Positions 28,730-37,453 of a stretch of DNA of 64,000 nucleotides are shown here, in pieces (position 1 is the stretch's first letter; each line of letters opens with the position of its first letter). A model generated the notes under the pieces. The model did not search any database and was not told the DNA's origin. It saw only the letters and a list, made by a program, of their open reading frames with translations. The translations under genes were made by a program, and so were the position numbers. The DNA is taken from contig CAVRIA010000014.1 of assembly GCA_963721115.1 (NCBI GenBank), positions 1 to 64,000 on the forward strand, given 5' to 3'. This DNA comes from CAVRIA01 sp963721115 (GTDB lineage Bacteria; Desulfobacterota; Binatia; HRBIN30; CADEER01).

Positions 28730-29329
28730 CTACATCTCCCGCCGCCCCTCGAGGGCTTTCCCCAGCGTGGCGAGGTCGGCGTACTCGACGTCTCCGCCCA
28801 CGGGCAGGCCGTGCGCGATGCGCGTCACCGTCACGCCGAGCGGCTTGATCAGCCTGGCGAGGTAGAGCGCCGTCGCCTCCCCCTCGGTGGTCGGATTGGT
28901 GGCGATGATCACCTCGCGCACCGCGCCGTCCCCGAGGCGGCGCAACAGCTCGGTGATGCGGAGCTCGTCGGGGCCGACGCCGTCGAGCGGGGCGAGCGAG
29001 CCCTGCAGGACGTGGTAGCGACCCTTGAAGCCGCCGGAGCGCTCGACGGCCGCCAGGTCCGCGGCTTCCTCGACGACGCACAGCAGATCGGCGCGCCGGG
29101 TCGAGTCGTCGCACATCTCGCACGGATCGCTGCCCGCCAGCGCGCAGCACACCGAGCAGGTGTGCAGCTCGTCGCGCATGGCGAGCAGCGCGCCCGCCAG
29201 CCCCTCCACGTCGCGCCGCTCGGCGCGGGTCAGGTGAAAGGCGAGGCGCGTCGCGGTCTTCTCGCCGATGCCGGGGAGCTTGGTCAGCTCCTGGATCAGG
29301 CGCGCCAGCGGGGCGGGAATGGCACCCAT
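28730..29329 (-). CDS. recR: Recombination protein RecR
   Basis: 199 residues, the usual length. The HhH motif is LPGIGEKTATRLAFHL, the C4 zinc motif CSVCCALAGSDPCEMC, and the Toprim domain starts LLCVVEEAADLAAVERSGGF, continuing YHVLQGSLAPLDGVGPDELR. With RecO and RecF it loads RecA on gapped DNA. It is third gene of the conserved dnaX-ybaB-recR operon; ybaB ends 42 bp upstream. Confidence 0.96.
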   Translation of the reverse strand: MGAIPAPLARLIQELTKLPGIGEKTATRLAFHLTRAERRDVEGLAGALLAMRDELHTCSVCCALAGSDPCEMCDDSTRRADLLCVVEEAADLAAVERSGGFKGRYHVLQGSLAPLDGVGPDELRITELLRRLGDGAVREVIIATNPTTEGEATALYLARLIKPLGVTVTRIAHGLPVGGDVEYADLATLGKALEGRREM

Positions 29330-29371
29330 GGAATCAGCGCAGCTCTCGTCTGTCGTCGCGCCGGCGCCGAG

Positions 29372-29689
29372 TCAGGTGAGGCCGGGGATCTTCATGCCGC
29401 CGGTCAGCTTGCTCATCTCTTCCGCCATCATCTGCTGTGCCGACCGGATCCCCTGATTGACCGCGGCGATGACGAGGTCCTGCACCATTTCCATGTCTCC
29501 GCCCTGCAGAACCTCCGGCTCGATCTTGAGCCGCAGCACCTCGAGGCGGCCGTTCACCACCACCTTGACCATGCCGCCGCCGGAGGAGGCTTCGACCGTT
29601 CTGCTCCCCGCCTCCGCCTGCACCTTGGCCAGCTGCTCTTGCAGGTCCTGCGCCTGCTTCATGATGTCGCCGAGTCCGAACTTGCTCAT
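29372..29689 (-). CDS. YbaB/EbfC family nucleoid-associated protein
   Basis: A 105-residue small DNA-binding protein of the YbaB/EbfC family, thought to act as a nucleoid-associated dimer. It starts MSKFGLGDIMKQAQDLQEQLAKVQAE, and the conserved beta-sheet follows (VEASSGGGMVKVVVNGRLEV). It overlaps the stop of dnaX by ATGA and sits before recR, the near-universal order. Confidence 0.93.
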   Translation of the reverse strand: MSKFGLGDIMKQAQDLQEQLAKVQAEAGSRTVEASSGGGMVKVVVNGRLEVLRLKIEPEVLQGGDMEMVQDLVIAAVNQGIRSAQQMMAEEMSKLTGGMKIPGLT

Positions 29690-31395
29690 CCGCCCTCCCG
29701 TCGCCGCGGCCGGCGCGGTCGCACCTCGGCCAGCTCGCCGCCGAGGATATCCATCGCCGCCCGCACCGCGGGGTTTCCCAGCGCCGCCGCCGTGAGGTCG
29801 GCGCTCGAGGGCCGAGCTTCGCTCGCCTCCTCCGCCGTCCCGTTCGACGGGCTGTGCGCCGTCAGCTCGGCGCGCACGTCGCGCCGGAAGAAGCGCTGCG
29901 CCAGGTCCTCGATCTCCGCCAGGTGCTCGCGGCGTGCCAGGTAGTTGTAGCGAAAGCCGGCCGGCGCCTCGATCTGCAGCGCCGCGCCGTCCGCCCCGGC
30001 CAGGCGGCAGGTCGCCAGATGCGTGGCCAGCGCCGGCCTCTCCTGTCCGACGAACGAGACGAATTCCTCCCACGCCACGGGCGCCTCGCCAGAGGCGGAG
30101 GGCGCGGAGGGCGCCGGAGGCGGCTGCGCCACCTCGGCGGCGCTTCGCGCGCCGCCGCTCGGCGCGCGGCGTTGCCGGCCGCTCGTCGGGCGCCGGTCGC
30201 CTCGGCCGGGGCGGCGCGCCGCTGCCGCCGCCGGCCGCCGGACCGGAGCGCCGCAGCCGCGCGTCGAGCTCCTCGATGCGGTCGAGGACGTCGGCGATGG
30301 GCACGAGAGGCGCCATGCTGGCGATCTTGATCAGCGCCATCTCCAGCACCAGCTTCGGATAGGGGGAGCGGCCCACCTCGTCGTCCGTCTCCTGCAGGAC
30401 GTGGAAGGCGCGGTCGCAGTCCTCCGCGGAAACGCGCTCCGCCTGCTGGCGCAAAGCCACCGCCTCCTCGTCCGTCACGTCGGGAAGCAGCTTGCCGTCG
30501 CTGACCTTGGCGACGGCAAGGTTGCGAAAGTGCTCGAGCACGTCGCGCGTCAGGCGCCGCAGGTCGTAGCCGTGCTCGTAGACGCCGGCGAGCAACTGCA
30601 GCGCACGCGTCGCGTCGCGTCCGATCAGCGCCTCGCCGACGTCGAAGACCACCTGGCGGTCGGCGATTCCGAGCGCCGCGCCGACGTCCTCGTCGCGCAC
30701 CCGATCTCCGGCGCCGGCCAGCACCTGGTCGAGCAGCGACTGCGCGTCGCGCATGCAGCCCTCTCCCTCGCGCGCCAGCATGAACAGCGCCCGGTCGCTC
30801 ATCTCGATCTTCTCCGCATCGACGATCCGGCGCAGGCGCTCGACCACCAGGCGCAGCGGGATGCGGCGGAAGTCGTAGCGCTGGCAGCGCGACTGGACCG
30901 TGGCGGGCAGCTTCTGGGGGTCGGTGGTGGCGAAGATGAACTTGACGTGCGGCGGCGGCTCCTCGAGCGTCTTCAGCAGCGCGTTGAACGCGCTGTTGGA
31001 GAGCATGTGCACCTCGTCGATGATGTAGATCTTGAAGCGGCTCTTGCGCGGCTCGGTAGCGCACGTTCTCGATGATCTCGCGCACGTCGTCGACGCCGGT
31101 GTTGGAGGCGCCGTCGATCTCGAGGACGTCGACCGCGCTGCCCGCGGTGATTTCCTGGCAGTTCGTGCAGGCGTTGCACGGGGTCGGCGTCGGGCCCTTC
31201 TCGCAGTTGAGCGCCTTGGCCAGGATGCGCGCGGCGGTGGTCTTGCCGACGCCGCGCACGCCGGTGAACAGGAAGGCGTGGGCGACGCGCCCGGCGCGGA
31301 TGGCGTTGGCGCAGCGTGCGAGAGACGTGCTCCTGCCCGACCAGGTCCTCGAACGTCTGCGGTCGCCAGCGCCGCGCCGAAACCAGATACGACAT
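29686..31395 (-). CDS. dnaX: DNA polymerase III subunits gamma/tau, three frameshifts
   Basis: Clamp-loader ATPase. It starts MSYLVSARRWRPQTFEDLVGQEHV. The Walker A motif is GVRGVGKTTAA, the zinc cysteines CNACTNC, and Walker B IYIIDEVHML. Sensor 1 and the Arg finger follow (IFATTDPQKLPATVQSRC, QRYDFRRIPL), then the lid and a tau-like C-terminal part from about residue 370. The frame changes near 31317, 31055 and 30170, each by one base. As dnaX is normally essential and the flanking genes are intact, sequence error is by far the simplest explanation; the slips are not A-rich slippery sites. The stop overlaps the YbaB start. Confidence 0.9.
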
Positions 31396-31413
31396 CGGTG
31401 TTCGGACGGGCAC

Positions 31414-31523
<110 letters not shown>

Positions 31524-31651
31524 CTGCCCATCCTCCTGCCCGCTGATCTCGGGCACTGCCGGAAGCGGGAATCGACTCTGCGATCTGACCTCATTCTTAG
31601 CGGTAATCCCCGCCACTGGCAAATCGACATTTCGCGACGCGGGGTCGAGAC

Positions 31652-31677
31652 GTGCGGCCCCGCCGGGCGGGCCGCAC
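31652..31677 (-). terminator. Stem-loop downstream of tRNA-Ser
   Basis: A 9-bp perfect stem GTGCGGCCC / GGGCCGCAC with an 8-base GC-rich loop begins 14 bp beyond the tRNA-Ser 3' end. There is no T-run, so termination is unproven; processing or a rho-dependent pause is also possible. Confidence 0.4.
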
Positions 31678-31690
31678 TCACCGATGCGAA

Positions 31691-31776
<86 letters not shown>

Positions 31777-31822
31777 ACATGCGTCTTTGTGCATCTTCCC
31801 GAGTTTCCGGTCAACTCGGCCC

Positions 31823-31902
31823 CTCCTCAGCCTCAGCTCGAGCCTTTCGTTCTAACTCGCAAGAGAGAAAGGCTCAGGCTGAGGCTGAGGCTCAGGCTGA
31901 GA
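31823..31902. repeat. AGGCTN tandem-repeat hairpin, copy C
   Basis: CTCAGCCTCAGCTCGAGCCTTT (about 31827-31847) is followed about 20 bp later by AAAGGCTCAGGCTGAGGCTGAGGCTCAGGCTGAG. The arms pair almost perfectly around the TCGTTCTAACTCGCAAGAGAG loop. It lies 46 bp upstream of tRNA-Ser, between it and the cupin remnant. Confidence 0.7.
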
Positions 31903-32010
31903 GAGGAGCGCGAAGACGCGCCGCAGCGGGCCTCGACTTCCAGCGCCTCCGCCAGCGCGACCCGCTCAGACTCCGTTTTCGGCCACGAAAACGAAGTTTG
32001 ACCTCCAAAT

Positions 32011-32345
32011 CTACCCTCTCCGCCGCACTGTCGAATGCTCAGGGTCCAGGGGAATGATCTCCTCGCGCGGCCCCTGTTTCCTCCACATCTCTCCGCATCC
32101 GGAGAGGACGTACCAGATCTCTTCCACGGTCCGGTGCTCGACGGCGTTGGAGACGGCTCCAGGGGCGAGCTCGAAGTGGGCCATTCCTCCTCCCCGGAGC
32201 TTCAACAAGCTCCTCGGAGCTTCAACAAGAGGCGAACGTCGGATCCGTCCGGAGCCACGACATCGCGTATAGCACCGAGACGCATAGCGGCGAAATTCGT
32301 TGCGGCGTTCGTCGTCGGTTCGGTGGCTCTACCCATGTCGAGCAT
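32011..32345 (-). pseudogene. Cupin-domain protein, disrupted by 20-bp duplication
   Basis: The 5' part (MGRATEPTTNAATNFAAMRLG) leads to LLLKLRG, where an exact 20-bp tandem duplication (unit CTCCTCGGAGCTTCAACAAG on the plus strand, around 32200-32240) shifts the frame. Reading resumes as LLKLRGGGMAHFELAPGAVSN, then AVEHRTVEEIWYVLSGCGEMW, a typical cupin beta-barrel segment with the metal-ligand His and Glu. The frame then ends soon after IIPLDPEHS, before the second cupin motif. So the gene is both frameshifted and 3'-truncated. An assembly artefact is possible for the duplication but less so for the truncation. Confidence 0.65.
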
Positions 32346-32588
32346 CCTTTCCGTAGACTTCCTCTTCGGGCACCAATCGTGCGGCGGCGCGTCACGACCA
32401 TCCGTCCGACATCTAGTTGGCAGCGCTATACGAACAGGATGTGGAATCGCATTCAAGCGTGGATCTCACGCTCCGTGCCAGGATGTGCTTGTGTTGATTG
32501 CTTTATCGACGGGGGCAGAAGAGCCTCGACGTAGCGCGGCTGCACGTCGGACTCCGGCGCGACCGCACCAACCCAGATCGAGACCGTG

Positions 32589-34052
32589 TCAGGCGAGCGA
32601 GCCCTCGATCTCCGCAAGAGACACCGGCGGGAGATACACGCCGATTTCTCGGCGGACCCACCAGGCGCCGGTCTCTCTTCTCTCGCGCCGGCTCGTGTAC
32701 CGGTACTCGTAGATGAGCGCTTGGACGAATGTCGGGCGGCGGCCCCGGAACGGATCGTCCCGCAACAGCTTCAGCGTCGCAGCGTCGCCCTCCAGCAGTC
32801 TCTGCACCAACCTCAGGAACCACGTCTCGTAGCCGGGGACCGCGATTCCCCTCCCGGTGACGGTCACCGAGAACGGAAGGAACCACATCATCCAATCCAG
32901 TCTCGGATGGCAGGGCGCCACCTGCGGCGGCATGCGGCACGGATCTCCCGGCTTCGCCTCGAAGCCGTACTCCTTCCATTGCGTTCGATCCGTGACCTCG
33001 GACTCCTCGGTTCCCCCGAGAACGATCTCGTAGCGCTTTCTGGTGACGCCGCCGAAGGCGCCGTACGTGTTGACCAGGTGGAGTGGGTTGTAGGTGTAGT
33101 TCATGAGCTGATTCTTCGAGAACAGGTTCAGGACCGGTTGGATGCTGAGCGCCGCCGTCGTCGCGCCGATCGCGTAGAGCAACGCGTCGAAGAACGGCGA
33201 GCGCGGTACGGTTTGCGGCATCGCCACGGGGATCACGGCCGACAAGGCGGCGTCGTTGAACGCCGTCACCCCCAGCGCCACGGTCAGCCAGTTGAGCCAC
33301 GAGTAGTTGCCGCTGGCGATGAGCCACACCTGGTGGAAGACGATCAGTCCTCCAGCAATCGAGGCGAACGGCTGCGGAGCGAACAGCCCGAACGGAACGA
33401 CCACCTGAACGAAATGGCTGAACAGCACCGCCAGCCGATGCACGACCTTCGGCGAGTGGTGAAAGTACCAGCTCAACGGATTGGGCAGCGGCTGCGTTTC
33501 GTAGTGGTAGAAGAGGCAGGTCAGGTCCCGCCAGCATCGGTCGTGCCGGAGCTTGATGAGACCGGCGCCGATCTCCGTGCGGAAGAGCATCCAGCGCAGG
33601 ATCAGGACCGGAATGGGCGAAGGCGCGACTCCCGCCGGTCCCAGGAACGCTGCAAAGAAGCCCGCCTCGAGCAGCATGGATTCCCACCCGAAGCCGTAGA
33701 AGCTCTGCCCGACGTTGACGATCGAGAGATACAGCGCCCACAGAAGGAGCCACACCCCAATGGACAGCCAGACGCCGCCGCTCTCGGAGAGGCCCGACAC
33801 CGCAAGGGCGGAAAGCAGGACACCGCCCCAGGCCACCGCATCCAGCAGCCGATCGGAGTACCGCCAGCGGAAGAGGCTCGGTCCCTGCCAGCGCTGGCCG
33901 TGCGCGAGAGCCGGAACCGGTAGAAGCCCATGCTCCCCGAGCAGCGGCTTGAACTGCGTTGCCGCGACGAGAAACGCGATCAGGTAGAGCGCCGCCAGCG
34001 CCCGCTGCACCAGCAGCCGTACCAGCCGCACGTCGCCGAAGTACGATTCCAT
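32589..34052 (-). CDS. LMF1-like (lipase maturation factor family) membrane protein
   Basis: A protein of about 487 residues with roughly eight transmembrane segments. Start chosen at the Met of MESYFGDVRLVRLLVQRALA (34052). The family-defining stretch KLRHDRCWRDLTCLFYHYET, followed by QPLPNPLSWYFHHSPKVVHR, is excellent, as is NPLHLVNTYGAFGGVTRKRY at the start of the C-terminal domain, then EYRYTSRRERRETGAWWVRR. In animals LMF1 assists lipase folding in the ER; the bacterial role is unknown. It borders the cupin remnant. Confidence 0.88.
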   Translation of the reverse strand: MESYFGDVRLVRLLVQRALAALYLIAFLVAATQFKPLLGEHGLLPVPALAHGQRWQGPSLFRWRYSDRLLDAVAWGGVLLSALAVSGLSESGGVWLSIGVWLLLWALYLSIVNVGQSFYGFGWESMLLEAGFFAAFLGPAGVAPSPIPVLILRWMLFRTEIGAGLIKLRHDRCWRDLTCLFYHYETQPLPNPLSWYFHHSPKVVHRLAVLFSHFVQVVVPFGLFAPQPFASIAGGLIVFHQVWLIASGNYSWLNWLTVALGVTAFNDAALSAVIPVAMPQTVPRSPFFDALLYAIGATTAALSIQPVLNLFSKNQLMNYTYNPLHLVNTYGAFGGVTRKRYEIVLGGTEESEVTDRTQWKEYGFEAKPGDPCRMPPQVAPCHPRLDWMMWFLPFSVTVTGRGIAVPGYETWFLRLVQRLLEGDAATLKLLRDDPFRGRRPTFVQALIYEYRYTSRRERRETGAWWVRREIGVYLPPVSLAEIEGSLA

Positions 34053-34119
34053 TCGAATCCGCTCTCTGCCAGCCGGGCGAGAAGCCTCCCGTCGCATACG
34101 GGTCTTCGCCGACTGGTCG

Positions 34120-34600
34120 AGGGGTCCGCGACCGTAAAGCGGTTCGCGGCCTGTTTCAACGCGCCATCAGCGAGAGCGGCGGCTGCACCACCCGCAAAAT
34201 GACCAAGGAAGAGAGCGGCAGCAGAGGACCGACTCCCCGATCGAAGCCGTCGGCTGCGGCGACGCGGCGGATCCGCTCGCCTGCCTGCGGGAGCAGCCCG
34301 TCTCCGTCCTTCTGGCCAACGCCAACGGATTCGACCCGATCGTCGATGGCGGCTTCCTCCCCGACCAGCCGCGCACGCTGTACGACGACGGCGACTTCGC
34401 CAAGGTACCGTACGTTCTCGGCTCCAACTCCGACGAAGGGACGCTCTTCTTCCTCGGCGTCCCGCCGGTCGAGACCGAGGAGGACTACCTGGCAGAGCTG
34501 CACGCACGCTGGCGCGACCGGCCGACCAGATCGCCGCAGTCTATCCGGCCAGCGACTACGACACCCCGAAAGACGCTCGCGGGCGCCGATCGATGTGCGT
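34120..34600 (+). pseudogene. Type-B carboxylesterase remnant
   Basis: The fragment retains LFQRAISESGGC (the region just after the nucleophile elbow of type-B carboxylesterases), then in a second frame CLREQPVSVLLANANGFDPI, IVDGGFLPDQP and YVLGSNSDEGTLFF (catalytic Glu region). A third frame gives ADQIAAVYPASDYDTPKDA. The N-terminal third including the Gly-x-Ser-x-Gly elbow and the C-terminal His are both missing, and the coding is spread over three frames, so this is a decayed or rearranged remnant. It directly precedes the ion channel gene. Confidence 0.65.
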
Positions 34601-34611
34601 ACACTCTAGCC

Positions 34612-35731
34612 ATGCGAGGATCGGCCCCCAGCCACAGCTCCCACGGGCCGGCGGCGGCTCTTCTGGCAGCCGGCATCGCCATGGCTCTTTCCGCCATCGC
34701 GACACCACACCCGGCCGCGGCTCAGAGCCCCGGCCAAACGTCTGCGCATCGGCACCAAAGAGGCGCCGCCGTTCTCCTTCAAGGCCGAAGGCGGCTCCTG
34801 GCAGGGGATCAGCATCGACCTCTGGAGGCGGATCGCCTCCGACCTGCATCTCGACTACGACTTCGAGGAGCGCGATCTGTCCGGGCTTCTCGACGGCCTG
34901 CGCGACGGCTCGCTCGATGCCGTGGTCGCGGCCCTGACGATGACGGCCGAGCGCGAACGCGACTTCGACTTCAGCCACGCCTTCTACACCTCCGGCCTCG
35001 GCATCGCCGTCCAGCGTGGCGAGGGTCGCTGGCGGGCCGCCCTGCTCCAGCTCTTCTCGTGGCAGTTCCTGCAGGCGGCAGCGGCGCTGGCGATCGTCCT
35101 GTTGGCGGCCGGGTTCGCGGTCTGGCTGTTCGAACGGCGTCGCAACCCGCAGCAGTTCGGCGGCGGCGTGGTTCGCGGCGTCGCTTCCGGCTTCTGGTGG
35201 TCGGCGGTGACCATGACGACCGTCGGGTACGGCGACAAGGCACCGGTCACCGCCGGCGGCCGATTCGTCGCGCTGCTGTGGATGTTCGCCAGCATCATCA
35301 CCATCTCGGGATTCACCGCGGCGATCGCGTCGACGCTGACGGTGTCGCGCCTGGAATCGTCGATCCAGGACCCCGGCGATCTCGCCAACGTGCGCGTCGC
35401 CACCGTGCCGGGCAGTACCAGCGCCGCCTATCTGCGCCACCACGACATCCGCGCCCACCGGTACGCCGACATCGACGCGGCACTGCAGGCGGTGGCCTCC
35501 GGTGCCGCCGACGCCGTCGTCTACGATGAACCGATCCTGCGCTGGGACATCGCCAGGGAGTCGAACGACGCGCTGCGCGTGCTCCCCTTCACCCTCGAAC
35601 GGCAGGAGTACGCCATCGCCCTACCCGAGAAGAGCACGCTCGCCGAACCGATCAACCAGGCGCTGCTGGCGATCGTTCAATCGGACGGCTGGAAGAGAAT
35701 CGTCGGCACCTATCTGCAAGGCGACCCGTGA
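34612..35731 (+). CDS. GluR0-like ligand-gated potassium channel
   Basis: The architecture is signal peptide, first lobe of a periplasmic SBP_bac_3 domain (RLRIGTKEAPPFSF, then LDAVVAALTMTAERERDFDF), a transmembrane pore and the second SBP lobe (PGDLANVRVATVPGSTSAAY, ADAVVYDEPILRWDIARES). Three hydrophobic segments surround the pore loop (FWWSAVTMTTVGYGDKAPV), whose TVGYGD is the potassium selectivity filter. This is the layout of prokaryotic ionotropic glutamate receptors such as GluR0. One base is missing near 34738 between signal peptide and first lobe. The ligand is probably an amino acid, but not determinable here. Confidence 0.88.
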
Positions 35732-36592
35732 TCGCCCCAGCACACCGAGGGAATCCTCGAGGCAATGCCGCGCGGGCTCCGCGCGATACCCCCGGTCGGG
35801 GTTCGGCGTCCCGTGACCGCCACTGCCGATGTAGAACCAGCGCGGCGTCGATGCCGGCAGTGCGAGGTAGTCGTGCAACGCAAAGGTACCGCCGCTGCGC
35901 CCGTCCAGGAAGGCAACCTGCGACATCACAGGAATCGTCACACTCGGAAAAGCACTCAACGATGGGCCGAGCGCCGCATCGAGCAGTGTTTCCAGGCCGA
36001 CATCGTCGTAGGGCGTCGGCAATAAACTCGCCGGCGGACCGCCGGTGAGCCTCTCGATGCTGCCGTTCACGGTGACGCCCTCGCCGAGCATGTGCATACC
36101 CCAGATGTAGGGAACGATAACGGCGAAGGCGTTCGACTCGAGCGCGGCCGACCAGCTCGTATAGCCACCGAGCGAGCTCCCCGTGATACCGAAGCGGTCC
36201 GGGTCGACCGGCACGGTGACCCCGGCCTCGGCTTGAAAGTCGTTTACCAGCCAATCTTTCATCGCCACGAGGTCGGCGGCGAAGACCGGCGGTGTGGGAA
36301 ACGTCGTGACCGGACGGTTGGTCCACGCAACCGTCACGTAGCCATCGTTCGCGTACGCCTCCGCGCTTCCGGCGAGGTTCGCCTTGCTCCCGTTCGCGCC
36401 GTGCCCCCAGAAGACCACCGGCCAGCCCTCCACCGGCGGCGGGTCGTCCGGCCAGCGAACATCCAGGTCGAGCTGGAAGCCTCCGGCGCCCGTTACAAAC
36501 GTGGAGTACGGTCCCTGAAAAGCGTGGGCTCCGAATGGAGTGATCGCCACGAGGGCGAGCACGCAGATAGCGTAGTGTCGGATTGCAGTCAT
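35621..36592 (-). pseudogene. Alpha/beta hydrolase (CocE/S15-like), 3'-truncated
   Basis: Starts MTAIRHYAICVLALVAITPF (signal peptide). It has an oxyanion segment VVFWGHGANGSKANLAG, the nucleophile elbow GITGSSLGGYTSW, and a His region FYIGSGGHGTPNPDRGY. After about 35760 the frame runs antisense into the end of the channel gene and stops at 35621, so the C-terminal cap or jelly-roll domain expected for such hydrolases is lost. The 5' part is intact. A truncation by rearrangement is the simplest reading; the residual gene may still be expressed. Confidence 0.65.
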
Positions 36593-36664
36593 TCCAGAGG
36601 ACGGGTGAAAGCATTGCCCCACTATACGTGTATCTGACGAGGCGGCCGCTGCTGTCAATCTCTA

Positions 36665-36982
36665 TCAGATACCGATCGACTGGCGACCGGGTTGCGCCCT
36701 CGCAATCACCAAGCAAATCGACGCAGCCAGTCCGGTAGCTCGCGAAAGGTGGTGATCGGCTTCCATCGCCCGCAGGCTTCCCCACGCAAGCCGGCGCTCT
36801 TCGATGAGATAGCGCACGTAGCGTTGCACGTCGCGATCGCTGAGCTGGTCAGGCGAGCGACGGTGGTAACGCGTCAGATCGCTCACGACGAACAGGTAGG
36901 CGCGCTGCGTGTGCACCGACAGCCCGCGCCCGACGAGATCCTGCTCCATACGGTCACGGAGAACGCCCATCCTCTTTCGCAA
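36665..36982 (-). pseudogene. Tyrosine recombinase N-terminal fragment
   Basis: MEQDLVGRGLSVHTQRAYLF, VVSDLTRYHRRSPDQLSDRD and VQRYVRYLIEERRLAWGS match the N-terminal SAM-like core-binding domain of phage integrase/XerD-type recombinases. The catalytic domain (R-H-R-Y) is absent: after about residue 70 the similarity stops. This marks a mobile-element remnant in the graveyard region between the truncated hydrolase and the glycosyltransferase fragment. Confidence 0.7.
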
Positions 36983-37340
36983 CCCGATGGCTTTCGCGGA
37001 ACGCGCGCATCAGCGACTCGGCATTGATCCGGTAACGGAAGGTCCAGTACCTCGGCCGGGGGTCCTGCGACCAGGCGCATGGCTCCAGGCTCGTCTCGAT
37101 GGGGAATGCGTTGTCCACGTCGACGTAGTCTTCCATGCCGGTGTGCCGCGGTGCGACGGCCGGCTTGCCGCCGGACATGTACTCCATCAGCGGCAGGCAC
37201 TGCCCCTCGCCGCCGGAGACGTTGACGGCGTATGTCGAGCACCTGAGAAGGGCGGCGTACTCCGAATCGTCGAGGAAGCCGTCGATGACCAGCAGGCGGC
37301 CTTCGAATGGGCTGGACTGAACAACAGCCGGGCGCAGCCC
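36954..37340 (-). pseudogene. Glycosyltransferase (GT4-like) C-terminal fragment
   Basis: VIDGFLDDSEYAALLRCSTY, AVNVSGGEGQCLPLMEYMSG and GKPAVAPRHTGMEDYVD form the C-terminal donor-binding region of group-1 glycosyltransferases (E-x7-E-like GEGxxLPxxEYMSGGKP). The N-terminal half is missing, replaced upstream by the repeat at 37360-37445. It abuts the recombinase fragment. Confidence 0.7.
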
Positions 37341-37359
37341 ATCTGCGCCAGCAGCCCTA

Positions 37360-37445
37360 TTGTGGTGCGGGCCTCTGGCCTGCAAAGCGGACCAACGGGC
37401 CGCTCCCTCACCACCCTTCGTGCAGGCGGGACGCCCGCACCACAA
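37360..37445. repeat. TTGTGGTGCGGGC inverted-repeat element, single copy 1
   Basis: An 86-bp element bounded by TTGTGGTGCGGGC and its inverse GCCCGCACCACAA, with inner palindromic GCGG...CCGC. It is related to the seven-copy array at 51798 but in reverse orientation. The flanking 45 bp upstream (CAGCCCATCTGCGCCAGCAGC) is also conserved at the second single copy, 40331. Confidence 0.75.
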
Positions 37446-37453
37446 CAAGAGCG

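Noticed and set aside
29686..31395. Programmed frameshifting in dnaX
   Set aside because: The shifts are at three places, not at an A-AAA-AAG slippery site with a downstream hairpin, and they do not give a shorter gamma form.
36665..37340. Prophage or integron
   Set aside because: Only a fragment of a recombinase without the catalytic domain is present, with no structural or replication genes.
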